64,000 nt of DNA from the NCBI RefSeq assembly GCF_010119205.1, contig NZ_WRXM01000001.1, positions 682,001-746,000 on the forward strand, given 5' to 3'. Positions 1 through 6,877 of this stretch are shown here, piece by piece. Under the pieces are notes generated by a model. That model saw nothing but the letters and a program-made list of their open reading frames with translations. It ran no database searches and was not told the DNA's origin. Position 1 is the stretch's first letter. Each line of letters begins with the position of its first letter. The DNA is from Haloarcula limicola. Its GTDB lineage: Archaea > Halobacteriota > Halobacteria > Halobacteriales > Haloarculaceae. The translations under genes were made by a program, and so were the position numbers.

Positions 1-305
1 ACGAGACGCCCGACAGCGAGGCCGAGCGGTACGTCGTCGGCCACGACCACCCGACCATCGAGATCGAGGGTCAGCGCCGGCCCTGCTATCTCGTCGGCCC
101 CGGTCAGTACGGCGACAGCGAGGTGCTGATGCTCCCGTCGTTCAACAAACTCAACGCGGGCGTCGTCGTCAACCGGATGTCCGCGGCGGATTTCCAGTCG
201 CCGCTCGTCACCGACGCCGACCGCCTCGAACCGGTCGTCTGGGACGAGAGCCGACGGGAGACGCTGTCGTTCCCGGCGCTCGGGGAGTTCCGGCGGATGC
301 TGTAA
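1..305 (+). CDS. Metallophosphoesterase C-terminal part (partial)
   Basis: The first complete codon is at base 3 and the frame runs to a TAA at 303-305, giving the last 100 residues of a protein that begins outside the window. The segment GHDHPTIEI followed by RPCYLVGP and PSFNKLNAG fits the end of archaeal calcineurin-like phosphoesterases of the SbcD-related type, where the GHxHP motif supplies metal-binding histidines. The N-terminal metal motifs are off the window, so the family call rests on the C-terminal part only. No partner gene can be judged from this side. Confidence 0.7.
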   Translation, partial: ETPDSEAERYVVGHDHPTIEIEGQRRPCYLVGPGQYGDSEVLMLPSFNKLNAGVVVNRMSAADFQSPLVTDADRLEPVVWDESRRETLSFPALGEFRRML

Positions 306-411
306 TCGACGGCGTAGACGGCCGGGAGACGCCCTTCGAAGCGAAGCGGTGACGGGCGCAACCGCGGCGGAGAGCGGTAGGTATTTGAGCTATCGCGGTG
401 GAAACGCCGAT

Positions 412-570
412 ATGGTTCAGACAGGTGCCGCGCTCGCGCTTATCGCGATCACGCTACTGGCGGGAACCGCGCTCTACTTCGCGACGATCAAGTACGTCTC
501 CGAGGTCCTCCACGAGGACGTGGAGCACGACGACGAGGGAAACGCGAGTAGCGGCGGCCGGACCGCCTAG
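412..570 (+). CDS. Small single-span membrane protein
   Basis: Fifty-two residues from the ATG at 412. An upstream in-frame start at 349 would add residues without a hydrophobic or conserved look. A hydrophobic helix at about residues 5-24 is followed by an amphipathic segment and a very acidic tail (VLHEDVEHDDEG). This is the usual build of small haloarchaeal inner-membrane proteins with a cytoplasmic or surface acidic tail. I recognise no function. It lies tail-to-tail with the flavoprotein at 586-1845. Confidence 0.55.
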   Translation: MVQTGAALALIAITLLAGTALYFATIKYVSEVLHEDVEHDDEGNASSGGRTA

Positions 571-585
571 GCCGTCGCTCTCTTT

Positions 586-1845
586 CTATCCGAGCAACTC
601 GGCGGCGATCTTCCCGCTCTCTAACGCCCCCTGTATCGAGGACCAGCGGGTGTAATCGCCGGCCAGCGCAACCGGTCCCGCCGGCGCGTCGGGGTCGGGG
701 AGCCGCCGTCGGAACCCCGGCGGTTGCGCGAACTGCGAGAACGGCACGCGGTCGGTCCGCAGGAGTTCGAGGTCGTCGAATCCCGCCGCCGGGTACCACG
801 ACCCGAGGGCCTCACCGACGGCGGCCGCGAGCGTCTCGTCGTCGTCCTCGGGTTCGCCGAGGAACGTCGCGCTGTACAGTTCCATCCCCTCGGGGGCGTA
901 CTCGGAAGCGACGGCCGACATCGGCGCGACGGTGTTGGGCCGCTCGTTCGCGGCGTTGAGAACGATCCGTTTCCCCGTGCTTGGGGCCTTGCTCGTCGGC
1001 AGCGAGAAGTACTGCGTGACACAGCCGAGCCCGTCGGTGGGCACCGCGTCGACGCCGGTGAGTTCGACGGCAGTCTTCGGGTCCGTGGCGACGACCGCGC
1101 CGTCCGCCGCTATCGTCTCCGTTCCGGCCTCGACCGTCACTTCCTCGCCTCCCGACTCGCTCTGGATCTCGGTGACCGCCCGGCCCGTCTCGACGGTCGC
1201 GCCCGCCGCGACGGCCGCGTCGGCCAGCTGCTCGGGCATCGCCTGCATCCCGTCGGCAGGGACGAATATCTCGCCCTCGCTCAGCATCTTGTAGGTGTAC
1301 TCGAAGATCGCGCTGTCGGTGCCGAGCGCGCGGTCGAGCGTGATGCCGCCGTAGAAGGGCGCGGCGAAGCGCCTGATGAATCGCTGTGAGAACCCCTCCG
1401 ATTCGAGGAACGCCGAGATGGTCGAGCCGCCGCCGTCGAGAATCGACTCGGGGTCGCGCTTTGCGAGTTCTCGCTGGAGCGCGAACAGCCGGAGTTTGTC
1501 GCCCGTCCGCACGTCCCGGTTGAACAGCGTCTGCGGGGCCGCCGTCGGGTTCCGGAGCGGGTCCGACAGCACCGACCGGTGGTGCGGGCGGGCGATCGTC
1601 GCGCCGGGCGCGAACGGTCGCGGCGAGAGCGCCTCTACGTCCAGTTCGCGTTGCACCGCGGGATAGGCCGAGAAGAGGACCTGAAACCCGCGGTCGAACG
1701 TGTAGCCGTCCTCGCGCGCGGTGCGGACCCGACCGCCCACCTCGTCTCGCGCTTCGAAGACCGTCACGTCCTCCCCCGATTCGGCGAGGTGACGGGCCGC
1801 GACCAGTCCGGCGAGTCCCGCGCCGGCGACGACGACGTCTGTCAT
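586..1845 (-). CDS. FAD-dependent amine oxidase / phytoene-desaturase-like oxidoreductase
   Basis: 419 aa. The N-terminus has the dinucleotide-binding GAGLAGLVAARHL motif, then E at the end of the second beta strand and the GGR element (EVGGRVRT) typical of the flavin amine oxidase and phytoene desaturase superfamily. The C-terminus has ALAGDYTRWSSIQGALESG, the usual FAD-contacting end of this family. Length matches the family. The substrate cannot be read from sequence; carotenoid or amine oxidation are both possible. It is divergent from the threonine-synthase-like gene at 1929, with a short shared promoter region. Confidence 0.85.
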   Translation of the reverse strand: MTDVVVAGAGLAGLVAARHLAESGEDVTVFEARDEVGGRVRTAREDGYTFDRGFQVLFSAYPAVQRELDVEALSPRPFAPGATIARPHHRSVLSDPLRNPTAAPQTLFNRDVRTGDKLRLFALQRELAKRDPESILDGGGSTISAFLESEGFSQRFIRRFAAPFYGGITLDRALGTDSAIFEYTYKMLSEGEIFVPADGMQAMPEQLADAAVAAGATVETGRAVTEIQSESGGEEVTVEAGTETIAADGAVVATDPKTAVELTGVDAVPTDGLGCVTQYFSLPTSKAPSTGKRIVLNAANERPNTVAPMSAVASEYAPEGMELYSATFLGEPEDDDETLAAAVGEALGSWYPAAGFDDLELLRTDRVPFSQFAQPPGFRRRLPDPDAPAGPVALAGDYTRWSSIQGALESGKIAAELLG

Positions 1846-1928
1846 GGGCGTGGCTTCGGGCGCGTCCGCAAAGAGGGTGCTGGACCGCGACCGAGTGACA
1901 CTTGTCGATGCCGTCGAGAGTGGTTGGT

Positions 1929-3053
1929 ATGCAGACGCAATCGGCGTTTCGCGGCCTCGTGTGTACGGCGTGTGAGGAAGCGGCCGACCCGGACGAGGAA
2001 CGCTGTCCGGACTGCGGCGGCGTCCTCGTCGCGGCCTACGAGACGGACTCGGTCGATTCGACCGCCGACCTCCGTCCGTTCTCCGCCGACGACCGGATCG
2101 GCATCGACGAGGGCGAGACGCCGTCGGTGTCGATGCCCGCCCTCGCCGACGAACTCGGCGTGGCGAGCGCCGCGCTCAAGGACGAGGGACGCAATCCGAC
2201 CGGGTCGCTGGCCGACCGGAAGCTCGCACCGGCGGTCACCGCGGCCGTCCAGGAGGGCGCGGACCGCGTCGCCACCCTCTCGACGGGCAACGGCGCGCAG
2301 TCGGCGGCGGCCCACGCCGCCCGCGCCGGCGTCGACTCGAAGGGGTTCGTCCCCTCGCGGTGTCCGTTCCTCAACAAGGCGATGGTGAACGTCCACGGCG
2401 GCGACATGCGCGTCGTCGAGGGCCGCTACGGCGACGCCGTATCGGTCTTCGAGGACAGCGACGACGAGTTCGCGTCCCTCGCGCCCGGCCACCCCTTCCG
2501 CGTCGCCGGCGGGACCGCCCTCGCGCTGGAGATACTCGGCGGTCGGGACGCGACCCCCGACGCCGTGGTCCACCCGACCGGCCACGGCGAGACGGTCGTC
2601 GGACTGGAACGCGGCTTCGCGCTCGCCGTCGAGGCGGGGTTGGCCGAGACGGTTCCACGACTCTACGCCGCCCAGCCGGCCGATTGTGCGCCCGTCGCGG
2701 ACGCCGTCGCCGACGGCGCGAGCGACCCGATCCCGGTCGAGCATCCGGACACCATCGTCGGCCCGCTGGAGGTCCCCGACCCCGCCGCCGGCACCGCCGC
2801 GATCGCGGCCCTCGACGCGACCGACGGCGACGCCGTCGCCGTCTCCGACGAGGCGGTTCTGGAGGGCGCGGTCGACGGCTGCGAGATGGGACCGGAGGTC
2901 GGCGCGACCGGCGGCACCGCCGTCGCGGGCGCGCGAGCGCTGGCGGACCGGGGCGCGTTCGACGACGGGGACGACGTCGTCCTCGTCAACCCCGTCGCCG
3001 GGAGCAAGGAAGCAGACCTGCTTCGCTCGCACCTCATGAGTCAGGGGCTGTGA
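1929..3053 (+). CDS. Threonine-synthase-like fold-type II PLP protein lacking the PLP lysine
   Basis: 374 aa from the ATG at 1929, chosen over 1902 because MQTQSAFRGLVC leads straight into the zinc ribbon seen in threonine synthases (CxxC at residues 10-13, CPDCGG at about 26-31). The fold-type II core follows: NPTGS near residue 94, STGNGAQS, and a VHPTGHGETVVG phosphate-cup-like stretch. In threonine synthase the motif is NPTGSFKDR, whose K binds PLP. Here it reads NPTGSLADRK, so that lysine is alanine. Family membership is clear; catalytic activity as threonine synthase is doubtful. It may be a conserved non-catalytic paralogue. Confidence 0.75.
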   Translation: MQTQSAFRGLVCTACEEAADPDEERCPDCGGVLVAAYETDSVDSTADLRPFSADDRIGIDEGETPSVSMPALADELGVASAALKDEGRNPTGSLADRKLAPAVTAAVQEGADRVATLSTGNGAQSAAAHAARAGVDSKGFVPSRCPFLNKAMVNVHGGDMRVVEGRYGDAVSVFEDSDDEFASLAPGHPFRVAGGTALALEILGGRDATPDAVVHPTGHGETVVGLERGFALAVEAGLAETVPRLYAAQPADCAPVADAVADGASDPIPVEHPDTIVGPLEVPDPAAGTAAIAALDATDGDAVAVSDEAVLEGAVDGCEMGPEVGATGGTAVAGARALADRGAFDDGDDVVLVNPVAGSKEADLLRSHLMSQGL

Positions 3054-3120
3054 GTCGCCGATGGGAGGGACTGTGTATCGTCGATAGGAATTTGTCGCGG
3101 ACGGGCGTCTCTCGGTCACG

Positions 3121-3573
3121 ATGAGCGACGAACTGCCTGATTCCGAGGGAACCGCGCTCGACCGCTACTTCTGGGCGCGCCACGCCAACCCCAAGAGCGG
3201 GTGGACCCGCGTCGCCGCTTACCCGCTGCTGGTCGCCTGTATCTACCGCCGGGACTGGCGCGGCGTCGCGCTGACGCTCGCGTTCGTCACGCTCAACCCG
3301 TTCCTGTTCGCCCCGCCGGAGGACGACGACTCGTGGATGACGCGGGGCGTCTACGGCGAACGCCTCTGGACGAAGGCCGACTACGACCGGTTCGGCTATC
3401 CGGAGGTGCTGAACTACGCCAACGGCGTCGCGTCGGTGTACGTCCTCTACGCCGCGCTTCGCCGCCGCCCCGGAGAGACGGCGCTGGCGACGGCGCTGTC
3501 GATGGCGCTGAAGTTCTGGTTCGTCGCGGAGATGGTGCATCGCTACGAGGCCGAAGCGGAACGCGGCGACTGA
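3121..3573 (+). CDS. Conserved haloarchaeal membrane protein (DUF6653-like)
   Basis: 150 aa from the ATG at 3121. Two or three hydrophobic segments (around residues 33-62, 95-110 and 118-130) alternate with charged loops. Phrases such as FWARHANPKSGWTR and WTKADYDRFGYPEVLNYAN look strongly conserved and recall the haloarchaeal family DUF6653. That assignment is from memory of the family and not certain. No enzyme motif is visible. It ends 19 bases before the tail of the oppositely oriented J-domain gene. Confidence 0.6.
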   Translation: MSDELPDSEGTALDRYFWARHANPKSGWTRVAAYPLLVACIYRRDWRGVALTLAFVTLNPFLFAPPEDDDSWMTRGVYGERLWTKADYDRFGYPEVLNYANGVASVYVLYAALRRRPGETALATALSMALKFWFVAEMVHRYEAEAERGD

Positions 3574-3592
3574 GAGGCGTGTCCAGTCCTGT

Positions 3593-4192
3593 TCAAGAGG
3601 CGTGCTGTTTCGCCATCGTGTAGGCTTCTCGCACTCGCTTGAACTCGTCTTCGTCGCCGCCGTGATCGGGATGGACCTCCTTGACCCGGTCGCGGTAGGC
3701 CGACTTCACCTCGTCGACCGTCGCCCCCTGTCGAAGGCCGAGTTCCGCGTACGCCTGCACCTCGGGGTCGGGCGACCGCTGCGGGTCCGGGCCGAGTGAC
3801 ACCTCCGGCGTCTCGAAGGGGAGGCGAGCGCCCAAGTGGATGCCCGGCATCTCGTGTTCGACCAGCACCGGTCGCGTCCGTGAGCGCTCGATCCGGTAGT
3901 ACGCCCGGGCGTCGAAGGTGATGGCGACGTCCCGCTTCGGGAGGTAGAAGGCGACGTGTTGGCCCTCGACGAAGTGGTTCTCGGCGTACTGTTCGTCGAT
4001 GGCCCGGAGGTACTCCCGGAGTTCGGCGCGGCGGCGCTCCTCGCCGCCGTCGCCCAGTGTGCGGTGCTGTTGCCGCGCGGGGAACAGCCTGTTCGCGACG
4101 ACGAAGACGGCGGCGACGACGAGGCTCCCGGCGACGCCGAGGACGACGCCCAGAGCCAGCCACGCCGGTACCGTACCCGGGTCTACCTGCAC
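3593..4192 (-). CDS. Membrane-anchored J-domain protein
   Basis: 199 aa from a GTG at 4192 (VQVDPGTVPAW). One transmembrane helix lies at about residues 12-32. A middle region is followed by a C-terminal J domain (YAELGLRQGATVDEVKSAYR ... VHPDHGG ... FKRVREAY) with an intact HPD tripeptide, the site that stimulates Hsp70 ATPase. This is a co-chaperone-like protein with its J domain probably on the cytoplasmic face. The Gly/Phe and zinc regions of full DnaJ are absent, so it is a type III J protein and not DnaJ itself. Confidence 0.8.
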   Translation of the reverse strand: MQVDPGTVPAWLALGVVLGVAGSLVVAAVFVVANRLFPARQQHRTLGDGGEERRRAELREYLRAIDEQYAENHFVEGQHVAFYLPKRDVAITFDARAYYRIERSRTRPVLVEHEMPGIHLGARLPFETPEVSLGPDPQRSPDPEVQAYAELGLRQGATVDEVKSAYRDRVKEVHPDHGGDEDEFKRVREAYTMAKQHAS

Positions 4193-4231
4193 GGACGGGG
4201 GTTAGGCGCGCGCGGTAAAGAAATTCTCGCT

Positions 4232-4990
4232 CTAGCCGATGTAGCGGAGGTCCTCGTCGGCCGGCGACGGGGCGTTCTGCTGTTCCATCTCCTGGATCTT
4301 CCGGACGACCTCCTCCATCTCGTCGGCGCGCTCTTCGAGCGACTCGTAGTCGACGTCGAAGTCCACGACCGACTGGAGGATCTCGAGGACGGCCTGCGCG
4401 CTCTTGGGGTCGACCAGATAGCCCGAGGTCTCGCCCATGAGGCAGGCGGCGGGGACGTCCCGTCGCTCGCCCAATCCGAGCAGGAGACCGGAGACGCCGA
4501 CGATGCCGCCCGCGGGTTCGTCCTCGCGGAAGGCGACGCCGGCGTCTTCGAGCGTCTCGACGAGGTCGTCGGTGGTCGTCGCCCCGAGGACGTCGTACTC
4601 CTCGATGAGTTCGCCGGTCGGGACGCCGCCGAGGGCGAACACCCTCTCGACGCCGAAGTCCTCGGCGACGTCGAGGAACGTATCGGTCAGGCCGTAGTGG
4701 CCCTGGCTGTCCTGTGCCTGGTGATTACCGGAGAGGACGAGCATGTCCTGGCCGTCCTCGGGCGTGACGGCGTGGAACTCCGCACAGGCCAGTTGCGTGC
4801 GCCCCTCGTCGATGCTGACCTGCGGCGGGAAGTGCGTGGAGTACACTCGGCGGACGAGTTCGCTTTCGAGTTCCTCCAGGAGGTGTTCCGCGGCGAGTTT
4901 CCCCACGTGGCCGACGCCCGGGAGCCCCTCGACGAGGACCGGGTCGGCGAGCTCCGGGTCGGCGAGCACTTCGATGTCGAATTCGTCCAT
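4232..4990 (-). CDS. Proteasome assembly chaperone PAC2 family protein
   Basis: 252 aa. The N-terminus has the VEGLPGVGHVGKLAAEHL pattern of the PAC2 superfamily, with SGNHQAQDSQGHY and FALGGVPTGE further on, and a C-terminal coiled-coil stretch (about residues 215-240) rich in E, Q and M. In archaea such proteins are held to be related to eukaryotic PAC2 proteasome assembly factors, though a direct role is mostly inferred. It is the last gene of the L44e-S27e-aIF2alpha-Nop10 operon, five bases after Nop10, so it is expected to be co-expressed with translation factors. PAN is elsewhere in the window at 33.7 kb. Confidence 0.85.
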   Translation of the reverse strand: MDEFDIEVLADPELADPVLVEGLPGVGHVGKLAAEHLLEELESELVRRVYSTHFPPQVSIDEGRTQLACAEFHAVTPEDGQDMLVLSGNHQAQDSQGHYGLTDTFLDVAEDFGVERVFALGGVPTGELIEEYDVLGATTTDDLVETLEDAGVAFREDEPAGGIVGVSGLLLGLGERRDVPAACLMGETSGYLVDPKSAQAVLEILQSVVDFDVDYESLEERADEMEEVVRKIQEMEQQNAPSPADEDLRYIG

Positions 4991-4995
4991 ACGCC

Positions 4996-5178
4996 CTACT
5001 GCCGGCGTCGGCGCTTAAGTGAACGTCGATACTCGCCGTGGGGGTTCGTCGGGTCGAAGGGGGCCGGGGCGCTGTTGACGGCCTCGGCACCGCAGTCGGG
5101 ACACGTCGCAGAAAGGGTGTACACCGGGCGGTCGTGTTCGGACTGCCACGCCGAACACACCCGGATATCGGACTTCAT
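4996..5178 (-). CDS. nop10: H/ACA RNP protein Nop10
   Basis: 60 aa with the full Nop10 pattern: an N-terminal small zinc ribbon (here reduced to one visible CPDCG pair plus an early C), the YTLSATCPDCG core, then AVNSAPAPFDPTNPHGEYRR. Nop10 bridges Cbf5 and L7Ae in the archaeal H/ACA pseudouridylation complex. It sits three bases after aIF2-alpha, the standard archaeal linkage. A second H/ACA subunit, Gar1, lies in this window at 60083-60310. Confidence 0.93.
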   Translation of the reverse strand: MKSDIRVCSAWQSEHDRPVYTLSATCPDCGAEAVNSAPAPFDPTNPHGEYRRSLKRRRRQ

Positions 5179-5181
5179 TCG

Positions 5182-5982
5182 CTATTCGTCGTCTTCGGTT
5201 CGCTCGCGGTGGTACTGACCGGACCCGCCGTGCTCTTCGACTACCTTGCGAGCGCGATCGGCGCTCTCTTCGAGTGCGCCTTCGGCCGTCTTGTAGTCGG
5301 GGGCCTGCACCTGAATGCGGTACTCCGGCGACCCGACGTAGGTGACTTCGAGTTGGATCTCCTCGGGGACTTCTCCGTTCCCCTCGGCGGCTTTCAGCGC
5401 CTTCTTGATGACGTCGACGCCGTCGTCGTCCGGGCAGGTCAGGTCGACGTAGCCCGTGACGTTGACGTAGGGCACCGAGACGTTGTTTCGGGCGGTCTCG
5501 ACGATAGCCTCGATCTCGTCGTCGTCGAGGTCGGTTTCGTCTAAGGCTTCCTCGCCGTGGATGGCCGCCTCCTCGAAACCGTCGTACAGCGACCCGAACT
5601 CCGCTAAGAGCTCGTTGGCGATGGCGCCGTAGACCTCGTCGTCGATGTTCTCGCCGAAGGCCAGCTCCATCCAGTTGTCGGCCTTCTGCTCGTTCTTCCA
5701 CTCCTGGATCTTCTCTTTGCGCTGGTGGTCGTTGACGTCCTTGATCGAGAGGTCGATCTGCTGAGAGCTCTCGTCGACGTCTAAGACCTTCGCAACGACC
5801 GTCTGGCCCTCGTTGACGTGGTCGCGGACGTTCTTGATCCAGCCGCTCGCGACCTCGGAGATGTGACAGAGGCCGCGCTTGCCCTCGTACTCTTCGAGGT
5901 CGACGAAGACGCCGAAGTCCTCGATTTCGTCGACCTTTCCGACGACGAGTTCGCTCGGTTCCGGCCAGCCGCTGTATTTCAT
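5182..5982 (-). CDS. Translation initiation factor aIF2 subunit alpha
   Basis: 266 aa. Residues 10-85 form an S1 RNA-binding domain (GELVVGKV-like start, [13 protein letters not shown], then [15 protein letters not shown]). A helical domain and a C-terminal alpha-beta domain follow, and the tail is charged. The LSIKDVN element matches archaeal and eukaryal eIF2-alpha. Together with the beta and gamma subunits it brings initiator tRNA to the ribosome. It is one base downstream of S27e in a tightly packed operon. The initiator tRNA-Met gene is also in the window at 10.6 kb. Confidence 0.95.
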   Translation of the reverse strand: MKYSGWPEPSELVVGKVDEIEDFGVFVDLEEYEGKRGLCHISEVASGWIKNVRDHVNEGQTVVAKVLDVDESSQQIDLSIKDVNDHQRKEKIQEWKNEQKADNWMELAFGENIDDEVYGAIANELLAEFGSLYDGFEEAAIHGEEALDETDLDDDEIEAIVETARNNVSVPYVNVTGYVDLTCPDDDGVDVIKKALKAAEGNGEVPEEIQLEVTYVGSPEYRIQVQAPDYKTAEGALEESADRARKVVEEHGGSGQYHRERTEDDE

Positions 5983-5983
5983 C

Positions 5984-6157
5984 CTATCGGGCCTCGACGA
6001 CGGCGGTCACTTCGCCTTCGATGTCGGCCTTCCCGCCCGTCGGACGGGCGAGCGTGTGGCCGCAGACGGCGCACGACACTTCGGTCGAGGCCTTCTCGAA
6101 GAGACTCTGTTCGTTCTCGCAGTCCGGGCACGTGACGGTGATGAATGCTCCGGCCAT
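5984..6157 (-). CDS. rps27e: 30S ribosomal protein S27e
   Basis: 57 aa from the ATG at 6157, a better start than the long in-frame extension because it lies two bases after L44e and yields the family length. Four cysteines form the zinc ribbon (TCPDCENEQ ... [10 protein letters not shown]), followed by the conserved [10 protein letters not shown]. It is a small-subunit protein of archaea and eukaryotes and the second gene of the L44e operon. Confidence 0.95.
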   Translation of the reverse strand: MAGAFITVTCPDCENEQSLFEKASTEVSCAVCGHTLARPTGGKADIEGEVTAVVEAR

Positions 6158-6159
6158 GC

Positions 6160-6438
6160 TTACTCCTGGAACTCCAGTCGGCCGGCGCGCCATCCCTCGC
6201 GGAGGTGGGCCTTGCCGCAGTCGCCACAGCGGTACTTCAGGTCCGTCTTCTTGGTGGGCTTGTCCCCACCGGGGACCTTCGAGAACTTGCCGTCGTTCCC
6301 GATCCCGGAGTTGCGCTCGCGCTGGCGGTCGATCCACTTCATTCCGGTTTCGCGGCCGGAGCGGACCTTCTCGACCTCGTGTTCGTTGTGTTCGTTACAG
6401 TGCGGACAGTACGTATTGAACCGTCGTGGCATCTCCAT
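6160..6438 (-). CDS. rpl44e: 50S ribosomal protein L44e
   Basis: 92 aa. It carries the L44e zinc-binding pattern: CPHC near residue 11, HEVEKVR, then [15 protein letters not shown] near the end. Length and order are as expected. It is the first gene of a five-gene translation and RNP operon running to 4232, with spacers of 1-5 bases. A TATA-like TTTAAGC on the minus strand at 6473-6480 lies some 35-42 bases upstream of the start. Confidence 0.96.
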   Translation of the reverse strand: MEMPRRFNTYCPHCNEHNEHEVEKVRSGRETGMKWIDRQRERNSGIGNDGKFSKVPGGDKPTKKTDLKYRCGDCGKAHLREGWRAGRLEFQE

Positions 6439-6470
6439 AGATATCGACCTTACGGGGCGATTGGAAGTGC

Positions 6471-6482
6471 CCGCTTAAAACC
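6471..6482 (-). promoter_or_regulatory. TATA-like element of the L44e operon
   Basis: Read on the minus strand this is GGGTTTTAAGCG, an AT-rich core in GC-rich surroundings, about 35-44 bases upstream of the L44e ATG. A start site about 25 bases downstream would leave a leader of roughly 12-18 bases. It is a motif match only. Confidence 0.4.
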
Positions 6483-6576
6483 CGTTTGGTTCCGAGTCGG
6501 GCCGCCGTCGGGCTGTGTGGGCCGTTGACGCGCTTCCTTCGAAGTCACTAAGTACGCCGTTTGCCAAGGTGCGCGT

Positions 6577-6849
6577 ATGAAGAAGCTCATCATCCACGGG
6601 AACCCGGGTCTCCGGAAGGGCGGCCGCATCGAGTACGACGACGAGGAGTACGAGGTGTTCTCGGTCGCTCGGCAGGGCGACTGGCACGGCCCCGACCGCC
6701 CGCAGCTGTGGTGTACCATCGGGAAAGAAGACGAAGAAGAGACGTACAAGACCCAGGAGTACATTCCAATTCACCTCGATACCGAGAACGTCGACGCCGA
6801 GGCCATCACCGTCCTCCGCGAGCGTGCCCCGCCGAGCACCGAAACCTGA
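6577..6849 (+). CDS. Small conserved haloarchaeal protein (HAH_0734-like)
   Basis: 90 aa, ATG at 6577. The sequence begins MKKLIIHGNPGLRKGG and contains RQGDWHGPDRPQLWC; this is a well-conserved soluble haloarchaeal family that I recall as HAH_0734. No catalytic motif is known. CTAAGTA about 30 bases upstream may be its TATA box, which would make the transcript nearly leaderless. It is divergent from the L44e operon. Confidence 0.7.
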   Translation: MKKLIIHGNPGLRKGGRIEYDDEEYEVFSVARQGDWHGPDRPQLWCTIGKEDEEETYKTQEYIPIHLDTENVDAEAITVLRERAPPSTET

Positions 6850-6877
6850 TTTCCGATCTGTCTCTCTCACGGCATTC

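Noticed and set aside
3956-5218. Long open frame (420 codons) on the plus strand
   Set aside because: It runs antisense through the J-domain gene, PAC2 and Nop10, which have clear families. High GC leaves such frames open.
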